From an uncultured Clostridia bacterium (GTDB taxonomy: Bacteria; Bacillota; Clostridia; TANB77; CAG-508), in assembly GCA_934130355.1 (NCBI GenBank), contig CAKOXV010000007.1, positions 1 to 64,000 on the forward strand: a stretch of DNA of 64,000 nt. The letters run 5' to 3'. Below are positions 27,311 to 36,818 of this stretch, in pieces. The position numbers were made by a program, and so were the translations under genes. Position 1 is the stretch's first letter; each line of letters opens with the position of its first letter. Below the pieces are notes generated by a model, which did not search any database, was not told where the DNA came from, and saw only the letters and a program-made list of their open reading frames with translations.

Positions 27311-27324
27311 TATGGTCGAGGCGA
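27311..27324 (+). repeat. Right attachment site in the tRNA-Pro 3' end
   Basis: TATGGTCGAGGCGA covers the CCA end and acceptor strand of tRNA-Pro and matches 17863-17876 at 13 of 14 bases. The tRNA remains intact on this side. Confidence 0.7.
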
Positions 27325-27388
27325 CAGGGATCGAACCTGCGACCTCATGGTCCCAAACCACGCGCGCTACCAACTGCGCTACGCCTCG
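27313..27388 (-). tRNA. tRNA-Pro (TGG)
   Basis: On the minus strand the sequence folds into a full cloverleaf with acceptor CGAGGCG/CGCCTCG, discriminator A and an encoded CCA. The anticodon loop TTTGGGA gives anticodon TGG. The T arm contains GGTTCGATCC. It is the integration target of the element to its left. Confidence 0.95.
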
Positions 27389-27516
27389 ATAAAAAATATA
27401 TATACTAAACGCTTATATATAATAGCATAAAACAAAATTAAAATCAATACTTTTTTGAAAAAATTTTTAAAAACACTTGAAAAAACTTATAAATGACAGT
27501 ATAATAATAAAGTAAT

Positions 27517-27593
<77 letters not shown>

Positions 27594-27597
27594 GATT

Positions 27598-27635
27598 AAA
27601 GAATAAAGTTAATTGTAACTTTATTCTTTTTTTGT
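27598..27635 (+). terminator. Terminator after tRNA-Arg
   Basis: AAAGAATAAAGTTA pairs with TAACTTTATTCTTT, followed by TTTTT. Confidence 0.85.
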
Positions 27636-27658
27636 TTAAATGAATAAAAAGTAACATT

Positions 27659-27687
27659 TTGACAGAATTATGTTAATATGCTATAAT
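27659..27687 (+). promoter_or_regulatory. Perfect-consensus promoter of the gene at 27775
   Basis: TTGACA and TATAAT are exactly 17 bases apart, the full housekeeping-sigma consensus. An untranslated leader of about 80 bases follows, ending in CTAAGGAGG. So strong a promoter for one small gene is notable. Confidence 0.85.
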
Positions 27688-27774
27688 AATAGTGTGATGT
27701 AACATTTGAAAACTCCATTGCAACAATAGTTATATCAACATAAGTATGGGTAATTTACCTAAGGAGGAAAAAAC

Positions 27775-28065
27775 ATGGCGAAAACAATCAAGACTTGTGA
27801 TCTGAGTGGTAATATTGCAGCCTTTCTTTTTCAAAAACTGAATGGAGACAATGTTAAGCTCAAAACCTATGCGGGGTATAATGTGTTGGTAATTGTTACT
27901 GACATTGAGCCTCAAAATCTTGTATATCCTGAAGGTTGGTATTATGCCAAGGGATGCTTCCGAAATAAGGGAAACACCACTAGTGGTGTTTATGAAGAGG
28001 TCATAATGATTGATTCGAAGGGGAATGATTGGGCAGACATGGCTAAATATTCCACTCGAAACTAA
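27775..28065 (+). CDS. Hypothetical 96-residue protein of foreign composition
   Basis: I do not recognise it. It is soluble, with no signal or membrane helix and alternating strand-like stretches (NVLVIVTDIEPQNLVYPEGW). The coding is clearly less AT-rich than its neighbours, with codons such as GCG, CTG, CTC and AAG that are rare nearby, while the promoter and leader are AT-rich like the host. It is monocistronic between terminators. The genes at 40368, 56411 and 60580 show the same contrast and layout. The start follows TAAGGAGG. Confidence 0.65.
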   Translation: MAKTIKTCDLSGNIAAFLFQKLNGDNVKLKTYAGYNVLVIVTDIEPQNLVYPEGWYYAKGCFRNKGNTTSGVYEEVIMIDSKGNDWADMAKYSTRN

Positions 28066-28073
28066 AAGCCATA

Positions 28074-28124
28074 AAAAAGAAATATCTTTCTCTCTGTAAA
28101 AGGGAGAAGGATATTTCTTTTTTA
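28074..28124. terminator. Bidirectional terminator
   Basis: AAGAAATATCTTTCTC and GAGAAGGATATTTCTT form a long stem flanked by A and T runs between the 96-residue gene and the convergent protease gene. Confidence 0.85.
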
Positions 28125-29237
28125 TTTCTTAGTCAAAACAACATCAAATGTTCTAGTAACATAACCTCTGCTAATATTGATAGAAACAGTATCACCAGGA
28201 TTTTTAGAATAAACATACTCTCTAAGTTCAATCATGTTATTAATAGAAACATTATCAACAGAAGTAATAATATCTCCAGTTTGAATACCAGAAGAAATAG
28301 CAGGGCTATTATCAGTAATATGAACAACATAAATACCAGAAGAAAAATTTGGAGTTGAAACCACATAAGGAATAACATCTTTATCATAAGCGTAAATTCC
28401 AAGAAATGCCTCATCAAACTTATTATCTTTAACAAATTTTTCGATAACAGGTTTTACAACATTAATAGGAACAGCAAAACCAATACCTTCAGCAGACGTA
28501 ATTTTTACAGTATTCACTCCAATAACTTCTCCAGAAGGAGTCACTAAAGGACCACCACTATTCCCGGGATTTATAGAAGCATCTGTTTGAAGCAAATCAG
28601 TCATATAAGAAACAGAGTTATTTTCTTCAATTCGAACAGTACGGTTTGTTGCACTAATAATTCCAGAAGTGATAGTTTTTCTAAATTCAAAACCTATTGG
28701 ATTTCCAATTGCAAAAACGGTTTGACCAGTTCTAATATTAGAAGAATTTCCAATTGTAGCATAAGGAAGGTTAGAAGCATTAATTTTAGTTATTGACAAA
28801 TCCAAATCTGGTGAGCACCAAACTACAGAACCTTCATAAGTATAGCCGTTCTCTAAAGTTATATAACATGTAGAAAGTTTTTCACCTGTAACGTGGCAAT
28901 TACTTAAAATATATCCATTACTAGAAACTATAATTCCTGTACCTAATCCAAGTTCATTATAAGAATTTTTAGAAGAAAAAATAGAATTAGAATGGGTCTT
29001 AATTTTAGAAATTCCGACAACACTCTGAGAGGTATTTTCAAGAACAGTTGCAACATTTTGACTTTCTTGCTCAACGTTTTCCACAGTTTGTGCTTGAACT
29101 GTGGATTCAGTTCTTGTAATTTCATATTGAGGAGTAACAGGAATTTTGGAATAAGTACTATAAACATAGTACACAACACCAACAATAGCACCAATTAATA
29201 AATTAACAATAAAAAAATTTCTAATTTTTTTCCACAT
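28122..29237 (-). CDS. HtrA/DegP-like membrane-anchored serine protease
   Basis: A 371-residue protease with an N-terminal membrane helix (residues about 8-27), a linker, a trypsin-like domain and one PDZ domain (about 275-365). The triad is visible: His115 in SNCHVTG, Asp146 in SPDLDLS and Ser227 in GNSGGP. HtrA proteases destroy or refold damaged exported proteins, and the PDZ domain controls activity. It is monocistronic and divergent from the NRPS gene; no regulator is adjacent. Confidence 0.92.
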   Translation of the reverse strand: MWKKIRNFFIVNLLIGAIVGVVYYVYSTYSKIPVTPQYEITRTESTVQAQTVENVEQESQNVATVLENTSQSVVGISKIKTHSNSIFSSKNSYNELGLGTGIIVSSNGYILSNCHVTGEKLSTCYITLENGYTYEGSVVWCSPDLDLSITKINASNLPYATIGNSSNIRTGQTVFAIGNPIGFEFRKTITSGIISATNRTVRIEENNSVSYMTDLLQTDASINPGNSGGPLVTPSGEVIGVNTVKITSAEGIGFAVPINVVKPVIEKFVKDNKFDEAFLGIYAYDKDVIPYVVSTPNFSSGIYVVHITDNSPAISSGIQTGDIITSVDNVSINNMIELREYVYSKNPGDTVSINISRGYVTRTFDVVLTKK

Positions 29238-29323
29238 AAAAACATCTCCAAAACATTTTTATTAGTATGAAACAGTTTAATAAAAAATAAACAAAAATAA
29301 ATCAAGAAAATTCGCTAAAAAAT

Positions 29324-29352
29324 TTGCAAAATATGTAAATTGATGGTACAAT
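29324..29352 (+). promoter_or_regulatory. Promoter of the NRPS operon
   Basis: TTGCAA and TACAAT are 17 bases apart, 41 bases before the NRPS start. The match is moderate, so an activator may be needed. Confidence 0.6.
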
Positions 29353-29392
29353 AATAAAGTGAAAATTTACACGAAAAAAGGATGTAGGAAAA

Positions 29393-32300
29393 ATGGGGAA
29401 TTTAACAAACTCACAGAAATCAATTTGGGTTACAGAACAATACTATAAAGGAAGTAGTATAAACAATATTTGCGGCTCAGCAACAATAGAAGAGCAAATA
29501 GATTTTGAAAAATTAAGAGAAGCAATAGAAATTGTGTGCCTAAAACACGACAATTTCAGGCTACAACTAGAAATAAAAGATGGGAAACCACAACAAAAAT
29601 TAACAGAAAAAAAAGAAGTAGAAATTAATTTTTTAAATATATCAAATCAAGAACAATTAAAAGAAGAAACAAACAAAATAGTTAGAAAATCATTCGAATT
29701 AGAAAATTCAAAATTATATAAATTTTATATCTATAAATTTCAAAATGGAGAAGGGGGCTTTATGCTCAATATTCACCATTTGATTGCTGACGCGTGGACT
29801 CTTGCGTTTATTTGCAATGAAATCATAAAAACATACTCCAATTTAAAACAAAATAAAGAAATTGAAAGAAAGGCTATATATTCATATATAGACTATATTA
29901 AAGCTGAACAAGAATATCTAGAAAGTGAAAAATATCAAAAAGATAAAGAGTACTGGAATGCAAAATTTGAAAAAATTCCTGAAGTTGCAACAATACCAGG
30001 AAGTAAAAAAGAACCAAATGAAAATGAAGCAGCAGGCGAAAGAAAGCAATTCAATTTGGCTAAAAGTGAAGTTGAAAAAATAAAACAATATTGTAAAGAA
30101 AATAAAATATCATTATACAATTTCTTTATGGCAATTTATGCAATATATATTGGAGAAATTTCTAATTTAGATGAATTTGTAATAGGAACCCCAATTTTGA
30201 ATAGAACAAATTTCAAAGAAAAAAATGCAGCTGGAATGTTTATAAATATGGCTCCATTTAAAATTAATATAAGTGAAGAAGAGGAATTTAAGGAATTCAC
30301 AAAACAAATTGCAATAGATTCTATGGGAATGTTAAAACATCAAAAATATTCATATCAATGTTTGTTAGAAGACTTAAGAAAGAAAAATAATAAAATACCA
30401 AATTTATATAATATTTTGTTATCATATCAAATAACAAATGCACACCAAAGCGGTGGAGATATGACTTATAAAACAGAATGGACATTTAATGGATGTTGTG
30501 CAGAAAACATGGATATACAAATTTATGATTTAAATGATACAGGAAGTTTGAACATATCTTATGATTATAAGACTAGTATTTATGATGTAAAAGACATTGA
30601 TAACTTACATAAAAGAATTCTAAATCTTATTGAACAAATAGTTAATAAAGAAAATGTAAAAATAAAAGAACTTGAAATTGTTACACCAAAAGAAAAGGAA
30701 AAACTGCTTGTAGAATTCAATAAAACAGAAATGGAATATGACAAAACAGGAACTGTAATTAAATTATTTGAAAAACAAGTTGAACAAACTCCAGAAAAAA
30801 CAGCAATAATAAGCAATGGACAACATTTAACATATAAAGAATTAAATGAAAAAGCAAATATGTTGGCAAGAGAAATGATGGCAAAAGGTGTGAAACAACA
30901 AGATATTGTTGGAATAATGTTAAATCGTTCACCAGAAATGATAATTGGATTAATAGCAATATTAAAATGTGGTGCAACATATTTACCAATAGACCCAGAA
31001 TACCCAGCAGAGCGTATTTCATATATGCTAGATAATAGTGAAACAAAAATTATTTTAGTAAATTCTAATACAGAAAAATATACTCCTAATAATTGCGAAG
31101 CAATAGATGTAGAGAAGATAAGTGCTCAAAGTAATGAGAATCTAAATTTAAATATATCAGAAAAATCTTTAGCATATTTAATATATACATCAGGTTCAAC
31201 AGGAAAACCTAAAGGAGTAATGGTAACAAACCAAAATTTAAATAACTTTGTAAATGGAATAAAAAAAGTAGTAGAATTCAACTCGGATAAAACAATGCTA
31301 TCTGTTACAACAATTTGTTTTGATATATTTGGATTAGAAATGTGGTGTACATTAACATCTGGAATGACTTTGGTTGTTGCAAATGAAGAAGAACAAAATA
31401 TGCCGACATTATTAAATAAATTATGTTTAGAAAACAAAGTAAATATGATTCAAACAACACCATCAAGATATTCAGTAATATTCGCAGAAAAAAGCAATTT
31501 ACAATTTTTAGATAATATAACTGAAATACTAGTTGGAGGAGAACCATTAAATAATAAAATTCTTACGAAAATGAGAGAAAACTCAAAAGCAAAAATATTC
31601 AACTTGTATGGACCAACAGAAACAACAATTTGGTCAACAGTTAAAGAAATGACACAAAAACAAGAAATAACGGTAGGAAAACCAATAGCTAATACTCAAT
31701 GTTATATATTAAATAAAAATCATAAAATATTACCATTAAATGTACCGGGAGAACTATATATAGGAGGAGATGGTGTAACAAATGGATATTTAAAAAGAGA
31801 AGATTTAAATAATGAAAAATTTATAAAAACTCAATTTGCTCCCAATAAGGTTATATATAACACAAATGATTTAGCATATTATAAAGAAAATGGAGAAATA
31901 GTACATTTAGGCAGAACAGACTCACAAGTAAAAATGCGTGGATACAGAATAGAGCTAGGAGAAATAGAAAATATAATAGAAAAAAATAAAAATGTAAATC
32001 AAGCAGTTGTAATCAAGCAAACTATAGGAAATAATCGTGAAGTACTAATTGCACACTATACAGTTACAAAACCAAATACAGATATCATTGAAGAATTAAA
32101 AGAGAGTTTAAATAAAGAATTACCACAATACATGGTTCCACAATATTTTTCAGAAATAGAAAAAATGCCTTATACACCAAATGGTAAAATTGATAGGAAA
32201 GCATTGGCAAAAATCGAATTACAAGAAATAAACAAAACTATTGTAAAACCAAGAAATGAATTAGATAAAGAACTAATAAATATTCTATCAAAGATGTTAA

Positions 32301-35300
32301 GAGTAGAAAACATAAGTATAACAGACACATTATTAGATTTAGGAGGAGATTCATTAACAGCAATAACTTTATCTACAAAAATCTTATCTAAATATAATGT
32401 ACAAGTAAATATAAAAGAATTACTATCAAGTTATACAATAAAGGATTTATCAGACTATATTAAAGAAAATAAAAACGAAGGAACTATAAAAGCAAAAATA
32501 GAAAAGGCTCCAGAACAAGAAGCATATCCACTATCATCAGCACAAACAAGAATTTATTATAATTCAAAAATGATAGGAGATCAAAATCTTGTATATAATA
32601 TGCCTGGTGCAATAATGGTAAACAAAATATTAGATAAAGAAAAAGTAGAAGAATCAATAAATAAAATAATAGAAAGACATAGTACATTAAGAACAAAATT
32701 TGTTTTAGAAAATAATAATGTTGTTCAAAAAATAGAACCTGAAGTAAAATTAAGTGTACCAGTATATCACAACTCAGAAGATGAAGTAAAAGAAATTATA
32801 AATAATTTTTCAAAACCATTTGAATTGGAAAAGACACCTTTATTAAGAGTAGAATTGCATTATATAAACAATGAAAAAACACTGTTATTAGTTGATTCAC
32901 ATCATATAGTAATGGATGGAACATCATTAAACAACTTAATAATAGAGTTTGAAAGACTATACAATGGTGAAAATTTGAAAAAAATACCTATTCAATACAA
33001 AGATTACGCTGTTTGGGAGGAAAAATTCAATAAGGGTGAAGAACTTAAAAAAATAGAAAATTATTGGGTAAATAAATTTAAAAATTCAGAATTTGAACAA
33101 TTAAATTTACCATATGACTACAAAATAACTGGAACAAGGAGTTACAATGGAAATAGAGTTACAAATGTTATTGATGAAAAGAAGTTCAGAAAAATAGAGA
33201 GATATGCGAAGAAAATAGGGGCTTCTCCATATATGTTCTTTATATCAGCATTTTATATATTACTATATAAATATACTGGACAAAATGAAATTATTTTAGG
33301 TAGTCCTATAGCTAATAGAGACAGAAATGAAATGAAAAGAATGATAGGAATGTTTGTAAACAATATTGTAACAAAAGCAAATATTAACCCAGAAGAAACA
33401 TTCCAAAACTTTTTAAATGAAATGAGAGAACAAATTTTAGATGATCTTTCAAATCAACCATATCCTTTTGATATGTTAGTAAAAAAACTCGGAATAAAAG
33501 CAGATAATTCAAGGAACCCATTATTTGATGTAATGTTTACATATCAAAGTAAAGAAGAAAATACATTAAAATTAGATGAAAACGAGACTAAAATAGTTGA
33601 GTTGAATAACAAAATTGCTAAATTTAATCTATCTATGGAAATAAAACCTAAAAGTCATGCAATTAATATTGAATATTCTACAGACTTATTTAAAGAACAG
33701 ACAATTTATAGATTATTTGAACACTATTTTAATGTGATAGATTGTATTATGGAAAATGCTAATGTTTTGATAAAAGATATTGAAATAATTTCTAAAGAAG
33801 AAAAAAACAAGATTTTAAATGAATTTAATAATACAAAAACAGATTATCCGCGAAATAAAACTGTTATTCAGTTATTTGAGGAACAAGTGAAAAAAAATGC
33901 TGGTCAAATAGCGGTAGAATGTGGAATAGAAAAGATAACTTATAAAGAACTTGATGAAAAATCTAATTATTTAGCTAACAAATTATCTAAACATGGAATT
34001 GAAGTCGGAGACGTAATAGGAATAAACATAAATAGGTCAATAGAACTTATAATTGCGATGATTGCAACACTAAAATTGGGAGCAATATATATGCCAATGT
34101 ATATAGGGTATCCTAATGAGAGATTAGAATATATGTTACAAAATAGTGGGGCAAAAGTATTAATATATAAAGATGAAAAAAATCTAAAATTTAATGGAAT
34201 AAGAGAAAAAATAGATTCATATATGACGATGAACACAAGTGAAAAATTAGAAAATTGTAATAAGTTTAGTTCAGATGAAACTGCATATATAATATATACT
34301 TCAGGTTCAACAGGAAAACCTAAAGGTGTGCAGATACGACACAGAAATTTAATAAATTTTGTGGAGGCATTTACCCAATATTACAATAATGATATAACAA
34401 CAAAAGATAGATTTTTGGCATCTACAAATATTTCGTTTGATGTAAGTATTTGGGAAATATTTTTACCATTATTAAATGGAGCAACTCTTGTATTGCATGA
34501 AGAAGAAATTATACAAAATATATTAACATATGTTGATTCAATTGAAAAAAATAACATAACAGGATTGTATATTCCACCAAATATATTAGAAGATGTGTAT
34601 ACTCTTTTAAAAGAAAGAGAGAACATAAAAATCAATAAAATATTAGTTGGAGTTGAACCAATAAGAAAAAATATATTAAACAAATATTATAACTTAGGAC
34701 ATGACATAGTAATAATAAATGGATATGGACCAACAGAAACAACTATATGTTGTACGGCATTAAAATATTTTAGAGATGAGCAGGATGGAATCGTTCCAAT
34801 TGGAAGACCTCTAAAAAATGATAATATATATATATTAAGTCAAGACCGAAATATACAACCTATAGGCGTGCTTGGCGAAATATATGTAACAGGTGCAGGA
34901 GTAGGAAAAGGATACATCAACAAAGATGAAGAAACAAATAAAAACTTTTTACCAAACATATTTGACAATAAAAGCGAAAAGATGTATAAAACAGGAGATA
35001 TTGCAAAATGGAATGAGGATGGAACTATAAATTTTGTTGGAAGAAATGATTCGCAAATAAAAATATCAGGACATAGAATCGAGTTAAGTGAAATTAATCA
35101 GACTATTATGAAATATCCAAGCATAATAAAAGCACATACAATGACTTGCAAAAAAGGAGATAAAAATTATATTGTTAGCTACTATATTGCTGAAAAGGAA
35201 ATAGCTGTAACAGACATAGAAATATTTTTAAAAGAAAAACTTGCAGATTATATGATACCAAATTTCATACTTCAATTACCGGAATTTCCGTTAACACCAA

Positions 35301-36802
35301 ATGGGAAAATTGATAAAGAAAAATTACCAACAAATTTTGGAATAAGAGCTAAATTTGTTGAACCAAGAAATGAATTTGAGGAAAAGATTGCAGAAATATT
35401 CAAAAAGTTATTTTTGCTAAAAAAAGTAGGAATAGATGATAATTTCTTTGATTTAGGAGGGGATTCTTTAACTGCAATAAAGTTTCAAGTTGAGGCCTTA
35501 AACTTAGGATTAAAAATTACATATTCTGATATATTTTCAAATCCAACAATAAGAATGTTATCAGAAAAAAGCAATAACAAAGTAATTTATAAAGCAAATG
35601 AAGGCTATGATTATAGCAATATAAATAGAATAATAGCTAAAAATAATATTAATGAGTTAAAAGAAAACATTAATAAGCATAAAATTAATAATGTGTTATT
35701 AATCGGAGCCACAGGATTTCTTGGAGTACACATATTAGAACAATTAATTTTAGCAGACACAAATAAAATTTACTGTATAGTAAGAGCAAAGTCATCTATG
35801 GAACCAGAAACTAGACTTAAAAAGAATTTGGAATTTTATTTTGGAGACAAATATAATTATTTGTTTGGAGATAAAATTATTGTTATAGATGGTGATATTA
35901 CAGATAAAAAATTGGGTCAGAATGATGAATCATTTGATTTGCTTGCTCAAAAAGTAGATGTTGTAATACACACTGCTGCAATAGTAAAACATTATGGAAA
36001 TTTCAAGAACTTTAATGATACGAATGTTGTAGGAACAATGAATGTGGCAGAATTTTGCAAAAAATTTAATAAAAAAATGTATTATATTTCTACGCTAAGT
36101 GTTTCTGGTAATATGATGAAAGAAAATGATGACGGCGAAACCATTGAATTTAGAGAAAATGAATTTTATATAGGTCAAGACTTAAATAATGTATACATAT
36201 ATACAAAATTTGAAGCTGAAATGAAAATCTTTGAAGAAATTCAAAAAGGATTGGATGCATGCATATTAAGAATTGGAAATATTACAAATAGATATTCAGA
36301 TGGAAAATTTCAAATAAATGTATCTGAAAATGCTTTTATTAATAGAATAAAAGCTATACTTAAATTAGGAGTAATACCAGAAAACTTTTTAAAGCATAAA
36401 TTAGAATTTACACCAGTGGACTGTTGTGCAGAAGCTATAGTTAAAATAGTTGAAAACGATCCAGAATTTACAGTGTTACATCTATTTAACAATAACTTTA
36501 TAGGAATAGACGAAATATTAAAAACTTTAAAAGATATAGAAAAAGAGGTAAATCCAGTATCTAATGAAGAATTTAAAGAAAAAATTGATTTAGCATTGAA
36601 AGATATTAAAACTAAAAATGAAATAAATGGAATAATAACTGACCTAGATGAAAATAAAACCTTAAATTTAATAAATTATGTTATTCCGAATTGCGATATG
36701 ACATGTAGTTATTTAGAAAAAATAGGATATAAATGGCCAATAATTGATAATGAATACATAAAAAAGTATATACAATACTTTGAAAAGATAAAATATATAT
36801 AA
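29393..36802 (+). CDS. Two-module non-ribosomal peptide synthetase, C-A-T-C-A-T-R
   Basis: One 2,469-residue protein. Domains in order: condensation C1 (about 1-430; HHLIADA), adenylation A1 (about 450-940; YTSGSTGKPKG near 596), carrier T1 (LGGDSL near 981), C2 (about 1040-1450; HHIVMDG near 1169), A2 (about 1480-1960; SGSTGKPKG near 1636), T2 (GGDSL near 2021) and an NAD(P)-dependent thioester reductase R (GATGFLG near 2104, YIYTK near 2269). The product should be a dipeptide released as an aldehyde or alcohol. A leading C domain suggests an N-acyl cap. By alignment to GrsA, the A1 pocket reads DILQLGLIW, the known glycine code; A2 reads DVWYLGGIC, unassigned. No phosphopantetheinyl transferase lies in the window. 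The sensor kinase gene follows by 16 bases. Confidence 0.95.
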   Translation: MGNLTNSQKSIWVTEQYYKGSSINNICGSATIEEQIDFEKLREAIEIVCLKHDNFRLQLEIKDGKPQQKLTEKKEVEINFLNISNQEQLKEETNKIVRKSFELENSKLYKFYIYKFQNGEGGFMLNIHHLIADAWTLAFICNEIIKTYSNLKQNKEIERKAIYSYIDYIKAEQEYLESEKYQKDKEYWNAKFEKIPEVATIPGSKKEPNENEAAGERKQFNLAKSEVEKIKQYCKENKISLYNFFMAIYAIYIGEISNLDEFVIGTPILNRTNFKEKNAAGMFINMAPFKINISEEEEFKEFTKQIAIDSMGMLKHQKYSYQCLLEDLRKKNNKIPNLYNILLSYQITNAHQSGGDMTYKTEWTFNGCCAENMDIQIYDLNDTGSLNISYDYKTSIYDVKDIDNLHKRILNLIEQIVNKENVKIKELEIVTPKEKEKLLVEFNKTEMEYDKTGTVIKLFEKQVEQTPEKTAIISNGQHLTYKELNEKANMLAREMMAKGVKQQDIVGIMLNRSPEMIIGLIAILKCGATYLPIDPEYPAERISYMLDNSETKIILVNSNTEKYTPNNCEAIDVEKISAQSNENLNLNISEKSLAYLIYTSGSTGKPKGVMVTNQNLNNFVNGIKKVVEFNSDKTMLSVTTICFDIFGLEMWCTLTSGMTLVVANEEEQNMPTLLNKLCLENKVNMIQTTPSRYSVIFAEKSNLQFLDNITEILVGGEPLNNKILTKMRENSKAKIFNLYGPTETTIWSTVKEMTQKQEITVGKPIANTQCYILNKNHKILPLNVPGELYIGGDGVTNGYLKREDLNNEKFIKTQFAPNKVIYNTNDLAYYKENGEIVHLGRTDSQVKMRGYRIELGEIENIIEKNKNVNQAVVIKQTIGNNREVLIAHYTVTKPNTDIIEELKESLNKELPQYMVPQYFSEIEKMPYTPNGKIDRKALAKIELQEINKTIVKPRNELDKELINILSKMLRVENISITDTLLDLGGDSLTAITLSTKILSKYNVQVNIKELLSSYTIKDLSDYIKENKNEGTIKAKIEKAPEQEAYPLSSAQTRIYYNSKMIGDQNLVYNMPGAIMVNKILDKEKVEESINKIIERHSTLRTKFVLENNNVVQKIEPEVKLSVPVYHNSEDEVKEIINNFSKPFELEKTPLLRVELHYINNEKTLLLVDSHHIVMDGTSLNNLIIEFERLYNGENLKKIPIQYKDYAVWEEKFNKGEELKKIENYWVNKFKNSEFEQLNLPYDYKITGTRSYNGNRVTNVIDEKKFRKIERYAKKIGASPYMFFISAFYILLYKYTGQNEIILGSPIANRDRNEMKRMIGMFVNNIVTKANINPEETFQNFLNEMREQILDDLSNQPYPFDMLVKKLGIKADNSRNPLFDVMFTYQSKEENTLKLDENETKIVELNNKIAKFNLSMEIKPKSHAINIEYSTDLFKEQTIYRLFEHYFNVIDCIMENANVLIKDIEIISKEEKNKILNEFNNTKTDYPRNKTVIQLFEEQVKKNAGQIAVECGIEKITYKELDEKSNYLANKLSKHGIEVGDVIGININRSIELIIAMIATLKLGAIYMPMYIGYPNERLEYMLQNSGAKVLIYKDEKNLKFNGIREKIDSYMTMNTSEKLENCNKFSSDETAYIIYTSGSTGKPKGVQIRHRNLINFVEAFTQYYNNDITTKDRFLASTNISFDVSIWEIFLPLLNGATLVLHEEEIIQNILTYVDSIEKNNITGLYIPPNILEDVYTLLKERENIKINKILVGVEPIRKNILNKYYNLGHDIVIINGYGPTETTICCTALKYFRDEQDGIVPIGRPLKNDNIYILSQDRNIQPIGVLGEIYVTGAGVGKGYINKDEETNKNFLPNIFDNKSEKMYKTGDIAKWNEDGTINFVGRNDSQIKISGHRIELSEINQTIMKYPSIIKAHTMTCKKGDKNYIVSYYIAEKEIAVTDIEIFLKEKLADYMIPNFILQLPEFPLTPNGKIDKEKLPTNFGIRAKFVEPRNEFEEKIAEIFKKLFLLKKVGIDDNFFDLGGDSLTAIKFQVEALNLGLKITYSDIFSNPTIRMLSEKSNNKVIYKANEGYDYSNINRIIAKNNINELKENINKHKINNVLLIGATGFLGVHILEQLILADTNKIYCIVRAKSSMEPETRLKKNLEFYFGDKYNYLFGDKIIVIDGDITDKKLGQNDESFDLLAQKVDVVIHTAAIVKHYGNFKNFNDTNVVGTMNVAEFCKKFNKKMYYISTLSVSGNMMKENDDGETIEFRENEFYIGQDLNNVYIYTKFEAEMKIFEEIQKGLDACILRIGNITNRYSDGKFQINVSENAFINRIKAILKLGVIPENFLKHKLEFTPVDCCAEAIVKIVENDPEFTVLHLFNNNFIGIDEILKTLKDIEKEVNPVSNEEFKEKIDLALKDIKTKNEINGIITDLDENKTLNLINYVIPNCDMTCSYLEKIGYKWPIIDNEYIKKYIQYFEKIKYI

Positions 36803-36818
36803 AATATAGGAGATAAAA

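Larger units (their letters stand above)
17863..27324 (+). mobile_element. Integrative mobilizable element in tRNA-Pro, about 9.5 kb
   Basis: The element is bounded by copies of TATGGTCGAGGnGA, the right one being the 3' end of tRNA-Pro. It carries a tyrosine integrase, a putative small excisionase, a replisome-organiser protein, a candidate oriT, MobC, a relaxase and an embedded mobB-like gene, but no VirB4, coupling protein or other conjugation-channel gene. It should therefore need a helper conjugative element to move between cells. Cargo is an XRE-Fic-unknown operon and two unknown genes. TTGAATGYAR repeats near both ends look like integrase arm sites. The composition resembles the host, so it may be long adapted. 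Confidence 0.85.

Noticed and set aside
33800..35300. Amino acid assignment for the second adenylation domain
   Set aside because: The manual pocket reading DVWYLGGIC matches no code I am sure of, so naming a residue would be a guess.
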